Shown: positions 7,920 to 15,666 of the stretch, piece by piece
Layout: every line of letters starts with the position of its first letter
How positions within the stretch are numbered: position 1 is the first letter of the stretch
DNA from: Pseudomonas sp. Irchel 3E13
Lineage (GTDB): Bacteria > Pseudomonadota > Gammaproteobacteria > Pseudomonadales > Pseudomonadaceae
Direction: 5' to 3'
DNA: 64,000 nt
Assembly: GCF_900187455.1 (NCBI RefSeq)
Contig: NZ_FYDX01000020.1
Location: 62,001-126,000 of the forward strand
Position numbers and translations under genes: made by a program
Notes under the pieces: generated by a model
What the model saw: only the letters and a program-made list of their open reading frames with translations
The model's database searches: none
Told to the model about the DNA's origin: nothing

Positions 7920-9380
7920 ATGAAAGAAATCAAGCATTTCATTAGCGGTGCCTTCGTCGGTTCGGCCAGCGGCAAGCTGTTCGACAATGTCAGCCCGGCC
8001 AACGGCCAGGTGATCGGCCGCGTCCACGAGGCCGGCCGCGCCGAGGTCGACGCCGCGGTCAGGGCGGCACGCGCTGCGCTGAAGGGACCCTGGGGGAAGA
8101 TGACGGTGGCCGAGCGCGCTGAGATTCTGCATCGCGTGGCCGATGGCATCACGGCGCGCTTCGGCGAGTTTCTCGAGGCCGAATGCCTGGACACCGGCAA
8201 GCCGAAGTCGCTGGCCAGCCACATCGACATTCCGCGCGGCGCGGCCAATTTCAAGGTGTTCGCCGACCTGCTCAAGAATGTTGCCAATGAAGCCTTCGAG
8301 ATGGCCACCCCGGACGGCGCCGGTGCACTCAACTACGGCGTGCGCCGGCCCAAGGGGGTGATCGGGGTGATCAGCCCGTGGAACCTGCCGCTGCTGCTGA
8401 TGACCTGGAAAGTCGGCCCGGCCCTGGCCTGCGGCAACTGCGTGGTGGTCAAACCATCCGAGGAAACCCCGCTGACCGCCACCCTGCTCGGCGAGGTGAT
8501 GCAGGCCGCCGGTGTGCCGGCCGGCGTGTACAACGTGGTGCACGGTTTCGGCGGCGATTCGGCCGGGGCCTTCCTCACCGAGCACCCGGACGTCGACGCC
8601 TACACCTTCACCGGCGAGACCGGCACCGGCGAAACCATCATGCGCGCCGCGGCCAAGGGCGTGCGCCAGGTGTCGCTGGAGCTGGGCGGCAAGAACGCCG
8701 GCATCGTCTTCGCCGACTGCGATATGGACAAGGCCATCGAGGGCACCCTGCGCTCGGCCTTCGCCAACTGCGGCCAGGTCTGCCTGGGCACCGAGCGGGT
8801 GTATGTCGAGCGGCCGATCTTCGACGCGTTCGTCGCCCGCCTGAAGGCCGGCGCCGAAGCGTTGAAGATCGGCGAACCGAACGATCCAGAGGCCAATTTC
8901 GGCCCGCTGATCAGCCATAAGCACCGTGAAAAAGTCCTCAGTTACTACCAGCAGGCAGTCGACGACGGCGCCACCGTTGTCACCGGCGGCGGCGTGCCGG
9001 AGATGCCGGCGCACCTGGCCGGCGGCGCCTGGGTGCAGCCGACTATCTGGACCGGCCTGGCCGACGATTCGGCGGTGGTCACCGAGGAAATCTTCGGCCC
9101 CTGCTGCCATATCCGCCCGTTCGACAGCGAGGAGGAAGCCATTGAACTGGCCAACAGCCTGCCTTACGGCCTGGCCTCGGCGATCTGGACCGAGAACGCT
9201 TCGCGCGCCCACCGCGTCGCCGGGCAGATTGAGGCCGGCATCGTCTGGGTCAACAGCTGGTTCCTGCGCGACCTGCGCACCGCCTTCGGCGGCAGCAAGC
9301 AGTCGGGCATCGGGCGCGAAGGGGGTGTGCACTCGCTGGAGTTCTACACCGAGCTGAAAAACATCTGTGTGAAACTTTGA
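7920..9380 (+). CDS. xylG: 2-hydroxymuconic semialdehyde dehydrogenase
   Basis: NAD-dependent aldehyde dehydrogenase that oxidises 2-hydroxymuconic semialdehyde to 4-oxalocrotonate (2-hydroxymuconate), the branch used for catechol and 4-methylcatechol. Visible family marks are the glutamate motif LELGGKNAG, the catalytic cysteine in NCGQVCLGTERV, the cofactor region FTGETGTGE and the C-terminal FGGSKQSGIGREGG. The 486 residues are the normal length. It starts 34 bases after xylE and is noticeably more GC-rich than xylX-xylE by eye. Confidence 0.95.
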   Translation: MKEIKHFISGAFVGSASGKLFDNVSPANGQVIGRVHEAGRAEVDAAVRAARAALKGPWGKMTVAERAEILHRVADGITARFGEFLEAECLDTGKPKSLASHIDIPRGAANFKVFADLLKNVANEAFEMATPDGAGALNYGVRRPKGVIGVISPWNLPLLLMTWKVGPALACGNCVVVKPSEETPLTATLLGEVMQAAGVPAGVYNVVHGFGGDSAGAFLTEHPDVDAYTFTGETGTGETIMRAAAKGVRQVSLELGGKNAGIVFADCDMDKAIEGTLRSAFANCGQVCLGTERVYVERPIFDAFVARLKAGAEALKIGEPNDPEANFGPLISHKHREKVLSYYQQAVDDGATVVTGGGVPEMPAHLAGGAWVQPTIWTGLADDSAVVTEEIFGPCCHIRPFDSEEEAIELANSLPYGLASAIWTENASRAHRVAGQIEAGIVWVNSWFLRDLRTAFGGSKQSGIGREGGVHSLEFYTELKNICVKL

Positions 9381-9390
9381 GGACCTGGTC

Positions 9391-10239
9391 ATGAACGCAC
9401 CGCAGCAAAGCCCTGAAATCGGTCGCGAAATCCTCGCCGCCGGCTACCGCACCAACCTGCATGATCAGGGCGAAGGCTTCCCGGCTCTGCTGATCCACGG
9501 CTCCGGCCCCGGCGTCACCGCCTGGGCCAACTGGCGCGGGATCATTCCGCAGCTGGCGCAGACGCGCCGGGTGATCGCCCCGGACATGCTCGGCTTCGGC
9601 TACAGCGAACGTCCGGCCGATGGCAAGTACAGCCAGGCGCGCTGGGTCGAGCATGCCATCGGCGTGCTCGACGCCCTCGGCATCCAGCAGGCCGACATCG
9701 TCGGCAACTCGTTCGGCGGCGGGCTGGCACTGGCACTGGCCATCCGTCACCCCGAGCGTGTGCGCCGGCTGGTGCTGATGGGCAGCGTCGGTGTGTCTTT
9801 CCCCATCACCGCAGGACTGGAAACAGCCTGGGGCTACACGCCGTCGCTGGCCAACATGCGCAGGCTGCTCGATCTGTTCGCCCACGACCGCACCCTGGTC
9901 AACGACGAGCTGGCCGAGCTGCGCTACCAGGCCAGCATCCGCCCCGGCTTTCAGGAGTCGTTCGCCGCGATGTTCCCGCCGCCACGGCAGAACGGAGTCG
10001 ACGATCTGGCCAGCAACGAGACCGATATCCGCGCCCTGCCCAACGAAACCCTGGTCATCCACGGCCGCGAGGATCGGATCATCCCGCTGCAGGCTTCGCT
10101 GACCCTCGCGCAGTGGATTCCCAACGCCCAGCTACACGTGTTCGGCCAGTGCGGCCACTGGACCCAGATCGAACACGCCGAGCGTTTCGCCCGCTTGGTC
10201 GAGAATTTCCTCGCCGAGGCCGACGCCCTCCATTCCTGA
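9391..10239 (+). CDS. xylF: 2-hydroxymuconic semialdehyde hydrolase
   Basis: Alpha/beta-hydrolase that splits ring-cleavage products, especially the ketone from 3-methylcatechol, into 2-hydroxypenta-2,4-dienoate and formate or acetate. The oxyanion motif HGSGPG is near residue 36, the nucleophile is Ser107 in GNSFGG, Asp lies in HGREDRIIP and His in QCGHWTQIE. The 282 residues fit the family. It is 10 bases after xylG and 11 before xylJ, within one transcription unit. Confidence 0.95.
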   Translation: MNAPQQSPEIGREILAAGYRTNLHDQGEGFPALLIHGSGPGVTAWANWRGIIPQLAQTRRVIAPDMLGFGYSERPADGKYSQARWVEHAIGVLDALGIQQADIVGNSFGGGLALALAIRHPERVRRLVLMGSVGVSFPITAGLETAWGYTPSLANMRRLLDLFAHDRTLVNDELAELRYQASIRPGFQESFAAMFPPPRQNGVDDLASNETDIRALPNETLVIHGREDRIIPLQASLTLAQWIPNAQLHVFGQCGHWTQIEHAERFARLVENFLAEADALHS

Positions 10240-10250
10240 GAGAGACCGAT

Positions 10251-11036
10251 ATGGACAAGACATTGATCAACGAACTCGGCGACGAGCTCTACCAGGCGAT
10301 GGTCCAGCGCGAGACCGTCACGCCGCTGACCAGCCGCGGCTTCGACATCAGCGTCGAGGACGCCTACCACATTTCCCTGCGCATGCTGGAACGGCGCCTG
10401 GCCGCCGGCGAGCGGGTGATCGGCAAGAAGATCGGCGTCACCAGCAAGGCCGTGCAGAACATGCTCGGCGTGCACCAGCCGGACTTCGGCTACCTCACCG
10501 ATGCCATGGTCTACAACAGCGGCGAAGCCATGCCGATCAGCGAGAAGCTGATCCAGCCGCGCGCCGAGGGCGAGATCGCCTTCATCCTCAAGAAGGACCT
10601 GATGGGGCCGGGCGTGACCAACGCCGACGTGCTGGCTGCCACCGAATGCGTGATCCCCTGCTTCGAAGTGGTCGATTCGCGCATCCAGGACTGGAAGATC
10701 AAGATCCAGGACACCGTGGCGGACAACGCCTCCTGCGGGCTGTTCGTGCTCGGCGACCAGGCCGTCTCACCGCGCCAGGTCGATCTGGTCACCTGCGGCA
10801 TGCTGGTCGAGAAGAACGGCCAGCTGCTCTCCACCGGCGCTGGAGCGGCTGCGCTCGGCTCGCCGGTCAATTGCGTCGCCTGGTTGGCCAACACCCTCGG
10901 CCACTTCGGCATCGGCCTGAAGGCCGGCGAAGTGATCCTGTCCGGCTCGCTGGTTCCGCTGGAACCGGTCAAGGCCGGTGATTTCATGCGCGTCGAGATC
11001 GGCGGCATCGGCAGCGCCTCCGTGCGCTTCATCTGA
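10251..11036 (+). CDS. xylJ: 2-oxopent-4-dienoate (2-hydroxypentadienoate) hydratase
   Basis: Adds water to 2-hydroxypenta-2,4-dienoate to give 4-hydroxy-2-oxovalerate. It belongs to the hydratase/decarboxylase branch of the fumarylacetoacetate-hydrolase fold and is clearly related to XylI further down (shared VVDSRIQDW / VIDSRYENF and metal-binding E-x-E near EGEIAF). The frame is open further upstream to 10113, but ATG 10251 gives the usual 261-residue protein beginning MDKTLINELG and has a purine-rich GAGAGA before it. Confidence 0.93.
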   Translation: MDKTLINELGDELYQAMVQRETVTPLTSRGFDISVEDAYHISLRMLERRLAAGERVIGKKIGVTSKAVQNMLGVHQPDFGYLTDAMVYNSGEAMPISEKLIQPRAEGEIAFILKKDLMGPGVTNADVLAATECVIPCFEVVDSRIQDWKIKIQDTVADNASCGLFVLGDQAVSPRQVDLVTCGMLVEKNGQLLSTGAGAAALGSPVNCVAWLANTLGHFGIGLKAGEVILSGSLVPLEPVKAGDFMRVEIGGIGSASVRFI

Positions 11037-11050
11037 TCGAGGACAGCCTG

Positions 11051-11989
11051 ATGAACAAGAAACTGAAAGTAGCGATCATAGGCCCAGGCAACATCGGCAC
11101 AGACCTGATGATCAAGGTGATGCGCAACGCACAGTACTTGGAAATGGGGGCCATGGTGGGTATCGACCCGGCCTCCGATGGCTTGGCCCGTGCTCAGCGC
11201 ATGGGCGTGGCGACCACCCATGAAGGCGTCGAAGGGTTGATCAACCTGCCGGAATTCGCCGACATCGATTTTGTCTTCGATGCCACTAGCGCCTCCGCCC
11301 ATGTGCAGAACGATGCCTTGCTGCGTCGTGCTAAACCCGGCATCCGCCTGATCGACCTGACCCCGGCGGCCATCGGCCCCTACTGCGTACCGGTAGTGAA
11401 TCTGGAAGAGCACCTCGCCAAACTCAACGTCAACATGGTCACCTGCGGTGGCCAGGCCACCATCCCTATGGTCGCCGCGGTCTCGCGTGTGGCCAAGGTG
11501 CATTATGCCGAAATCGTCGCCTCGATCGCGTCGAAATCGGCTGGTCCCGGCACTCGCGCCAATATCGACGAGTTCACCGAGACCACCAGCAAGGCCATCG
11601 AAGTGATTGGCGGCGCCGCCAAGGGCAAGGCGATCATCGTCATGAACCCGGCCGAGCCGCCGCTGATCATGCGTGACACGGTGTTTGTACTGTCCGAAAC
11701 CGTCGACCAGGCACAGGTCGAGGCCAGCGTAGAGGAGATGACCAGCGCCGTGCAGGCCTACGTGCCGGGCTATCGTCTCAAGCAGAAGGTGCAGTTCGAC
11801 GTGATTCCCGAATCCGCGCCGCTGCATATCCCAGGCCTCGGCACATTCAGCGGTTTGAAGACCTCGATCTACCTCGAAGTCGAAGGTGCCGCCCACTATT
11901 TGCCGGCCTACGCCGGCAACCTCGACATCATGACCTCCGCCGCGCTGGCTACCGCCGAACGCATGGCGCAGTCGCTGCTGAACGCCTGA
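11051..11989 (+). CDS. xylQ: acetaldehyde dehydrogenase (acylating)
   Basis: Converts acetaldehyde or propionaldehyde released by the aldolase to acyl-CoA with NAD and CoA (DmpF type). The Rossmann motif IIGPGNIGTD begins at residue 9, and the catalytic Cys132 sits in NMVTCGGQAT. The 312 residues match DmpF/XylQ. In homologues it forms a complex with the aldolase that channels the aldehyde, and its partner xylK starts 10 bases after the stop. Confidence 0.95.
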   Translation: MNKKLKVAIIGPGNIGTDLMIKVMRNAQYLEMGAMVGIDPASDGLARAQRMGVATTHEGVEGLINLPEFADIDFVFDATSASAHVQNDALLRRAKPGIRLIDLTPAAIGPYCVPVVNLEEHLAKLNVNMVTCGGQATIPMVAAVSRVAKVHYAEIVASIASKSAGPGTRANIDEFTETTSKAIEVIGGAAKGKAIIVMNPAEPPLIMRDTVFVLSETVDQAQVEASVEEMTSAVQAYVPGYRLKQKVQFDVIPESAPLHIPGLGTFSGLKTSIYLEVEGAAHYLPAYAGNLDIMTSAALATAERMAQSLLNA

Positions 11990-11999
11990 GGACCGAACC

Positions 12000-13037
12000 A
12001 TGACCTTCAACCCCGGCAAGAAACTCTATATCTCCGACGTAACCCTGCGCGACGGCAGCCATGCGATTCGTCACCAGTACTCGATCCAGAATGTTCAGGA
12101 CATCGCCCGCGCGCTGGACAAGGCCCGTGTCGACTCCATCGAAGTGACCCACGGTGATGGCCTGCAGGGCTCCAGCTTCAATTACGGTTTCGGTGCGCAC
12201 AGCGACCTGGAGTGGATCGAGGCCGCCGCCGATGTGATCCAGCACGCCCGGGTCACAGTGCTGCTGGTACCCGGAATCGGCACCGTGCATGACCTGAAAG
12301 CCGCCTATGACGCCGGCGCCCGCTCGGTGCGCGTGGCCACACACTGCACCGAGGCGGATGTCTCGCGACAGCACATTGAGTATGCCCGTGAACTGGGCAT
12401 GGACACCGTCGGCTTTCTAATGATGAGCCACATGATTCCGGCTGAGCAACTGGCAGCGCAAGGCAAGTTGATGGAGACCTACGGCGCACAGTGCATCTAC
12501 ATGGCCGATTCCGGTGGCGCGATGAACATGAACGACATCCGCGACCGCATGCGCGCTTTCAAGGCGGTGCTGAATCCGCAGACCCAGACCGGCATGCATG
12601 CGCACCACAACCTCAGCCTCGGCGTGGCCAATTCCATCATCGCGGTGGAAGAGGGCTGCGACCGCATCGACGCCTCGCTGGCTGGAATGGGCGCTGGCGC
12701 CGGCAACGCGCCGCTGGAGGTGTTCATCGCCGCCGCGGAGCGCCTCGGCTGGAACCATGGCACCGATCTCTACACGCTGATGGACGCCGCCGACGATATC
12801 GTCAGGCCGTTGCAGGACCGTCCGGTGAGAGTTGATCGCGAAACCCTCGGCCTGGGTTATGCCGGGGTCTACTCCAGCTTCCTGCGCCACGCCGAGGTGG
12901 CAGCCGCGAAGTATGGGCTGAAGACCCTGGACATCCTCGTAGAACTGGGCAGGCGCCGGATGGTCGGTGGCCAGGAAGACATGATCGTCGACGTCGCCCT
13001 CGATCTGCTGGCAGCCCGCAAGGAGCAACAGGCATGA
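12000..13037 (+). CDS. xylK: 4-hydroxy-2-oxovalerate aldolase
   Basis: Class II, metal-dependent aldolase (HMGL-like TIM barrel) that splits 4-hydroxy-2-oxovalerate into pyruvate and acetaldehyde. Arg17, Asp18 and His21 appear in DVTLRDGSHAIRH, and the metal-binding HAHHN motif is near residues 199-203, as in DmpG. The 345 residues are normal length. Works as a complex with XylQ. The ATGA overlap with xylI (13034-13037) couples their translation. Confidence 0.95.
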   Translation: MTFNPGKKLYISDVTLRDGSHAIRHQYSIQNVQDIARALDKARVDSIEVTHGDGLQGSSFNYGFGAHSDLEWIEAAADVIQHARVTVLLVPGIGTVHDLKAAYDAGARSVRVATHCTEADVSRQHIEYARELGMDTVGFLMMSHMIPAEQLAAQGKLMETYGAQCIYMADSGGAMNMNDIRDRMRAFKAVLNPQTQTGMHAHHNLSLGVANSIIAVEEGCDRIDASLAGMGAGAGNAPLEVFIAAAERLGWNHGTDLYTLMDAADDIVRPLQDRPVRVDRETLGLGYAGVYSSFLRHAEVAAAKYGLKTLDILVELGRRRMVGGQEDMIVDVALDLLAARKEQQA

Positions 13038-13828
13038 ATCGTACCCTCAACCGCGAGCAGGTGCTGGCACTGGCCGAGCACATCGAGAACGCCGAACTGC
13101 AGGCCCATGACATCCACAAGGTCACCAATGATTATCCGGAGATGACCTTTGCCGATGCCTACGACATCCAGTGGGAAATCCGCCGCCGCAAGGAGGAGCG
13201 CGGCAACAAGATCGTCGGCCTGAAGATGGGCCTGACCTCCTGGGCGAAGATGGCACAGATGGGCGTGGAGACGCCGATCTACGGCTTTCTCGCCGACTAC
13301 TTCAGCGTGCCCGACGGTGGCGTGGTGGATTGCTCCAAGCTGATCCATCCGAAGATCGAGGCGGAAATCGCGGTGGTCACCAAGGCACCGCTGGTCGGGC
13401 CTGGTTGCCATATCGGCGACGTGATCGCCGCGGTCGACTACGTGATCCCCACCGTCGAGGTAATCGACTCGCGCTATGAGAACTTCAAGTTCGACCTGAT
13501 CAGCGTGGTGGCCGACAACGCCTCGTCGACCCGCTATATCACTGGAGGCCGCATGGCCAATCTCGAGGATGTCGACCTGCGCACCCTTGGCGTGGTGATG
13601 GAGAAGAACGGCGAGGTGGTGGAACTCGGTGCCGGTGCCGCGGTGCTCGGCCATCCGCTGTCCAGCGTGGCGATGCTCGCCAACCTGCTGGCCGAGCGCG
13701 GCGAGCACATACCGGCCGGCACCTTCATCATGACCGGCGGCATCACCGCCGCCGTCGCAGTAGCGCCGGGCGACAACATCACCGTGCGCTACCAGGGGCT
13801 TGGCAGCGTCTCCGCGCGCTTCGTCTGA
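13034..13828 (+). CDS. xylI: 4-oxalocrotonate decarboxylase
   Basis: Decarboxylates 2-oxo-3-hexenedioate (from XylH) to 2-hydroxypenta-2,4-dienoate, which the homologous hydratase XylJ then uses. In known pathways the two act as a complex, protecting the unstable dienol. The 264-residue sequence shows the shared fold marks LIHPKIEAEIAVV (metal-binding E-x-E) and VIDSRYENFKF. Translation is coupled to xylK by a four-base overlap. A GC-rich stem-loop follows eight bases after the stop. Confidence 0.94.
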   Translation: MNRTLNREQVLALAEHIENAELQAHDIHKVTNDYPEMTFADAYDIQWEIRRRKEERGNKIVGLKMGLTSWAKMAQMGVETPIYGFLADYFSVPDGGVVDCSKLIHPKIEAEIAVVTKAPLVGPGCHIGDVIAAVDYVIPTVEVIDSRYENFKFDLISVVADNASSTRYITGGRMANLEDVDLRTLGVVMEKNGEVVELGAGAAVLGHPLSSVAMLANLLAERGEHIPAGTFIMTGGITAAVAVAPGDNITVRYQGLGSVSARFV

Positions 13829-13835
13829 GCCATCC

Positions 13836-13864
13836 GGCCGCCCTGCCCGGGCGGCCTCTTCTTC
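13836..13864 (+). terminator. GC-rich stem-loop between xylI and xylH
   Basis: GGCCGCCC (13836-13843) pairs perfectly with GGGCGGCC (13849-13856) around TGCCC, followed by a pyrimidine-rich TCTTCTTC tail. It resembles an intrinsic terminator lacking a clean T-run. An AGGAGG ribosome site for xylH follows at 13865-13870. It may reduce read-through into xylH or stabilise the upstream mRNA. Confidence 0.55.
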
Positions 13865-13876
13865 AGGAGGCACACC

Positions 13877-14068
13877 ATGCCTATTGCCCAGATCCACATC
13901 CTTGAAGGCCGCAGCGACGAGCAGAAGGAAACCCTCATTCGGGAAGTCAGCGAGGCCATCTCGCGCTCCCTGGATGCGCCGCTGACCAGCGTGCGAGTGA
14001 TTATCACGGAGATGGCCAAGGGCCACTTCGGCATCGGCGGCGAACTGGCCAGCAAGGTCAGACGCTGA
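13877..14068 (+). CDS. xylH: 4-oxalocrotonate tautomerase
   Basis: A 62-residue mature enzyme that ketonises 2-hydroxymuconate to 2-oxo-3-hexenedioate. After removal of Met the catalytic Pro1 is N-terminal. Arg11, Arg39 and Phe50, the other known active-site residues of 4-OT, are all at the correct positions. It is one of the smallest known enzymes and is hexameric in homologues. Preceded by a strong AGGAGG. Last gene of the meta operon. Confidence 0.97.
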   Translation: MPIAQIHILEGRSDEQKETLIREVSEAISRSLDAPLTSVRVIITEMAKGHFGIGGELASKVRR

Positions 14069-14090
14069 AGTGGAGATGCCCAAGGGCACT

Positions 14091-14108
14091 TCGGGTCGAG
14101 GAACCCGA
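14091..14108. terminator. weak stem-loop downstream of xylH
   Basis: TCGGGT/ACCCGA pair over six bases around CGAGGA, 22 bases after the xylH stop. There is no T-run. It lies in the convergent gap between xylH and xylS and could end meta-operon transcripts weakly. The rest of the gap (14109-14254) shows no gene. Confidence 0.3.
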
Positions 14109-14254
14109 CCTGCATTGGGACGCGGCCACGGAGAGCGCGGGCAAACGCCGGCACTATAGCCAGTGGAGTTTGTAAAACGCTATTTCAGAGCTTGGAGAGT
14201 GTCTAAGAAAGCCGGGGCGATGCCAACCCATCCCTTCTTCGGCTACGTTCGTAA

Positions 14255-15220
14255 TCAAGCCACTTCCTTTTTGCATTGACGCAGGGTGTCGGAAGGCAAC
14301 TCGCCGAACGCGCTCCTATAGTTTTCAGCGAAGCGTCCCAAATGTAAGAAGCCGTAGTCTAGGGCTATCTCAGTTATACTACGCACATTGGCACTGGGAT
14401 CGTTCAAGCAGGCGCGGATGCTTTCGAGCTTGCGGTTGCGGATGTAGTTCTTCGGCGTGGTGCCGGCATGCTTCTCGAACAAATTGTAGAGCGAGCGTGG
14501 ACTCATCATCGCCAGCTCCGCTAACCGCTCAAGGCTGATATTCCGTTTGAGATTCTCCTCAATGAATTGAACGACTCGCTCGAAAGACGGGTTACCTTTG
14601 CTGAAAATTTCACGGCTGACATTGCTGCCCAGCATTTCGAGCAGCTTGGAAGCGATGATCCCCGCATAGTGCTCTTGGACCCGAGGCATCGACTTTGTAT
14701 GTTCCGCTTCGTCACAAACTAACCCGAGTAGATTGATAAAGCCATCGAGTTGCTGGAGATTGTGTCGCGCGGCGAAACGGATACCCTCCCTCGGCTTGTG
14801 CCAATTGTTGTCACTGCATGCCCGATCAAGGACCACTGAGGGCAATTTAACGATAAATTTCTCGCAATCTTCTGAATAGGTCAGGTCGGCTTGGTCATCC
14901 GGATTGAGCAGCAATAGTTCGCCCGGCGCAAAATAGTGCTCCTGGCCATGGCCACGCCACAGGCAATGGCCTTTGAGTATTATTTGCAGATGATAACAGG
15001 TCTCTAATCCAGGCGAGATTACCCTCACGCTACCGCCGTAGCTGATTCGACACAGGTCGAGGCATCCGAAGATTCTGTGGTGCAGCCTGCCTGCCGGGCG
15101 CCCGCCCTTGGGCAGGCGAATAGAGTGCGTACCGACATACTGGTTAACATAATCGGAGACTGCATAGGGCTCGGCGTGGACGAAGATCTGACTTTTCTCG
15201 TTCAATAAGCAAAAATCCAT
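14255..15220 (-). CDS. xylS: XylS, AraC-family activator of the meta operon
   Basis: Transcription activator of Pm that responds to benzoate and methylbenzoates. The 321 residues appear nearly identical to XylS of pWW0 as I recall it. The N-terminal effector/dimerisation domain includes a cupin-like stretch (YHLQIILKGHC). The C-terminal AraC domain has two helix-turn-helices, one near residues 230-255 (ISLERLAELAMMSPRSLYN) and one near 283-305 (SITEIALDYGFLHLGRF). It is convergent with xylH and divergent from xylR, the standard TOL order. Confidence 0.96.
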   Translation of the reverse strand: MDFCLLNEKSQIFVHAEPYAVSDYVNQYVGTHSIRLPKGGRPAGRLHHRIFGCLDLCRISYGGSVRVISPGLETCYHLQIILKGHCLWRGHGQEHYFAPGELLLLNPDDQADLTYSEDCEKFIVKLPSVVLDRACSDNNWHKPREGIRFAARHNLQQLDGFINLLGLVCDEAEHTKSMPRVQEHYAGIIASKLLEMLGSNVSREIFSKGNPSFERVVQFIEENLKRNISLERLAELAMMSPRSLYNLFEKHAGTTPKNYIRNRKLESIRACLNDPSANVRSITEIALDYGFLHLGRFAENYRSAFGELPSDTLRQCKKEVA

Positions 15221-15666
15221 AGTTCACGGTTCTCTTATTTTAATGTGGGCTGCTTGGTGTGATGTAGAAAGGCGCCAAGTCGATGAAAATGCATCTCGAC
15301 GTGATGCGTATACGGGTTACCCCCATTGCCACGTTGCGCCATCCTTTTTGCAATCAGTGACCACTTTTCCAAGCAAAAATAACGCCAAGCAGAACGAAGA
15401 CGTTCTTTTTAAGAAGCGAGAACACCAGAAGTTCGTGCTGTCGGGGCATGCGGCGACGAATTGGCGGATAAAGGGGATCTGCGTTGAGGTGGATTTCAGT
15501 TAATCAATTGGTTAATCTTTCAGGACCACCTAAGCAAATGCTAAAGTGGCAGATGGAATGCTGAGCCGGCAAGCACAGGCCTTGACGTTGCAAGGTAGTC
15601 ATGACCGCAGTGAGCCTCTGATGTTCCGCCGGGTGGATCATCCCGATAAAAACAAGAGGAAAACAA
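15221..15666. promoter_or_regulatory. xylS/xylR divergent promoter region (Ps/Pr)
   Basis: This gap carries the start signals of both regulators. In TOL plasmids XylR binds sites here that activate the sigma-54 promoter Ps toward xylS and repress its own Pr. The clearest site is TTAATCAATTGGTTAA at 15500-15515, a near-palindrome resembling the XylR upstream activating sequence. A TGG-N11-GCA-like sigma-54 candidate on the minus strand (15350-15363) lies about 160 bases from it, but its spacing is one base short of consensus. I see no gene in this stretch. Confidence 0.7.

Noticed and set aside
7866..9392. 508-codon open frame on the minus strand opposite xylG
   Set aside because: High-GC shadow: the plus-strand aldehyde dehydrogenase has all family motifs, while the minus-strand translation is repetitive in H, G, A and R with no domain or ribosome site.
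10511..12019. 502-codon minus-strand frame across xylJ and xylQ
   Set aside because: Spans two well-supported plus-strand genes and reads as low-complexity H/G/D-rich sequence typical of antisense frames in GC-rich DNA.
15348..15364. Possible exact sigma-54 promoter for xylS on the minus strand
   Set aside because: GG and GC elements are present, but the spacing is nine instead of ten bases, so it is mentioned only as a candidate and not given its own feature.
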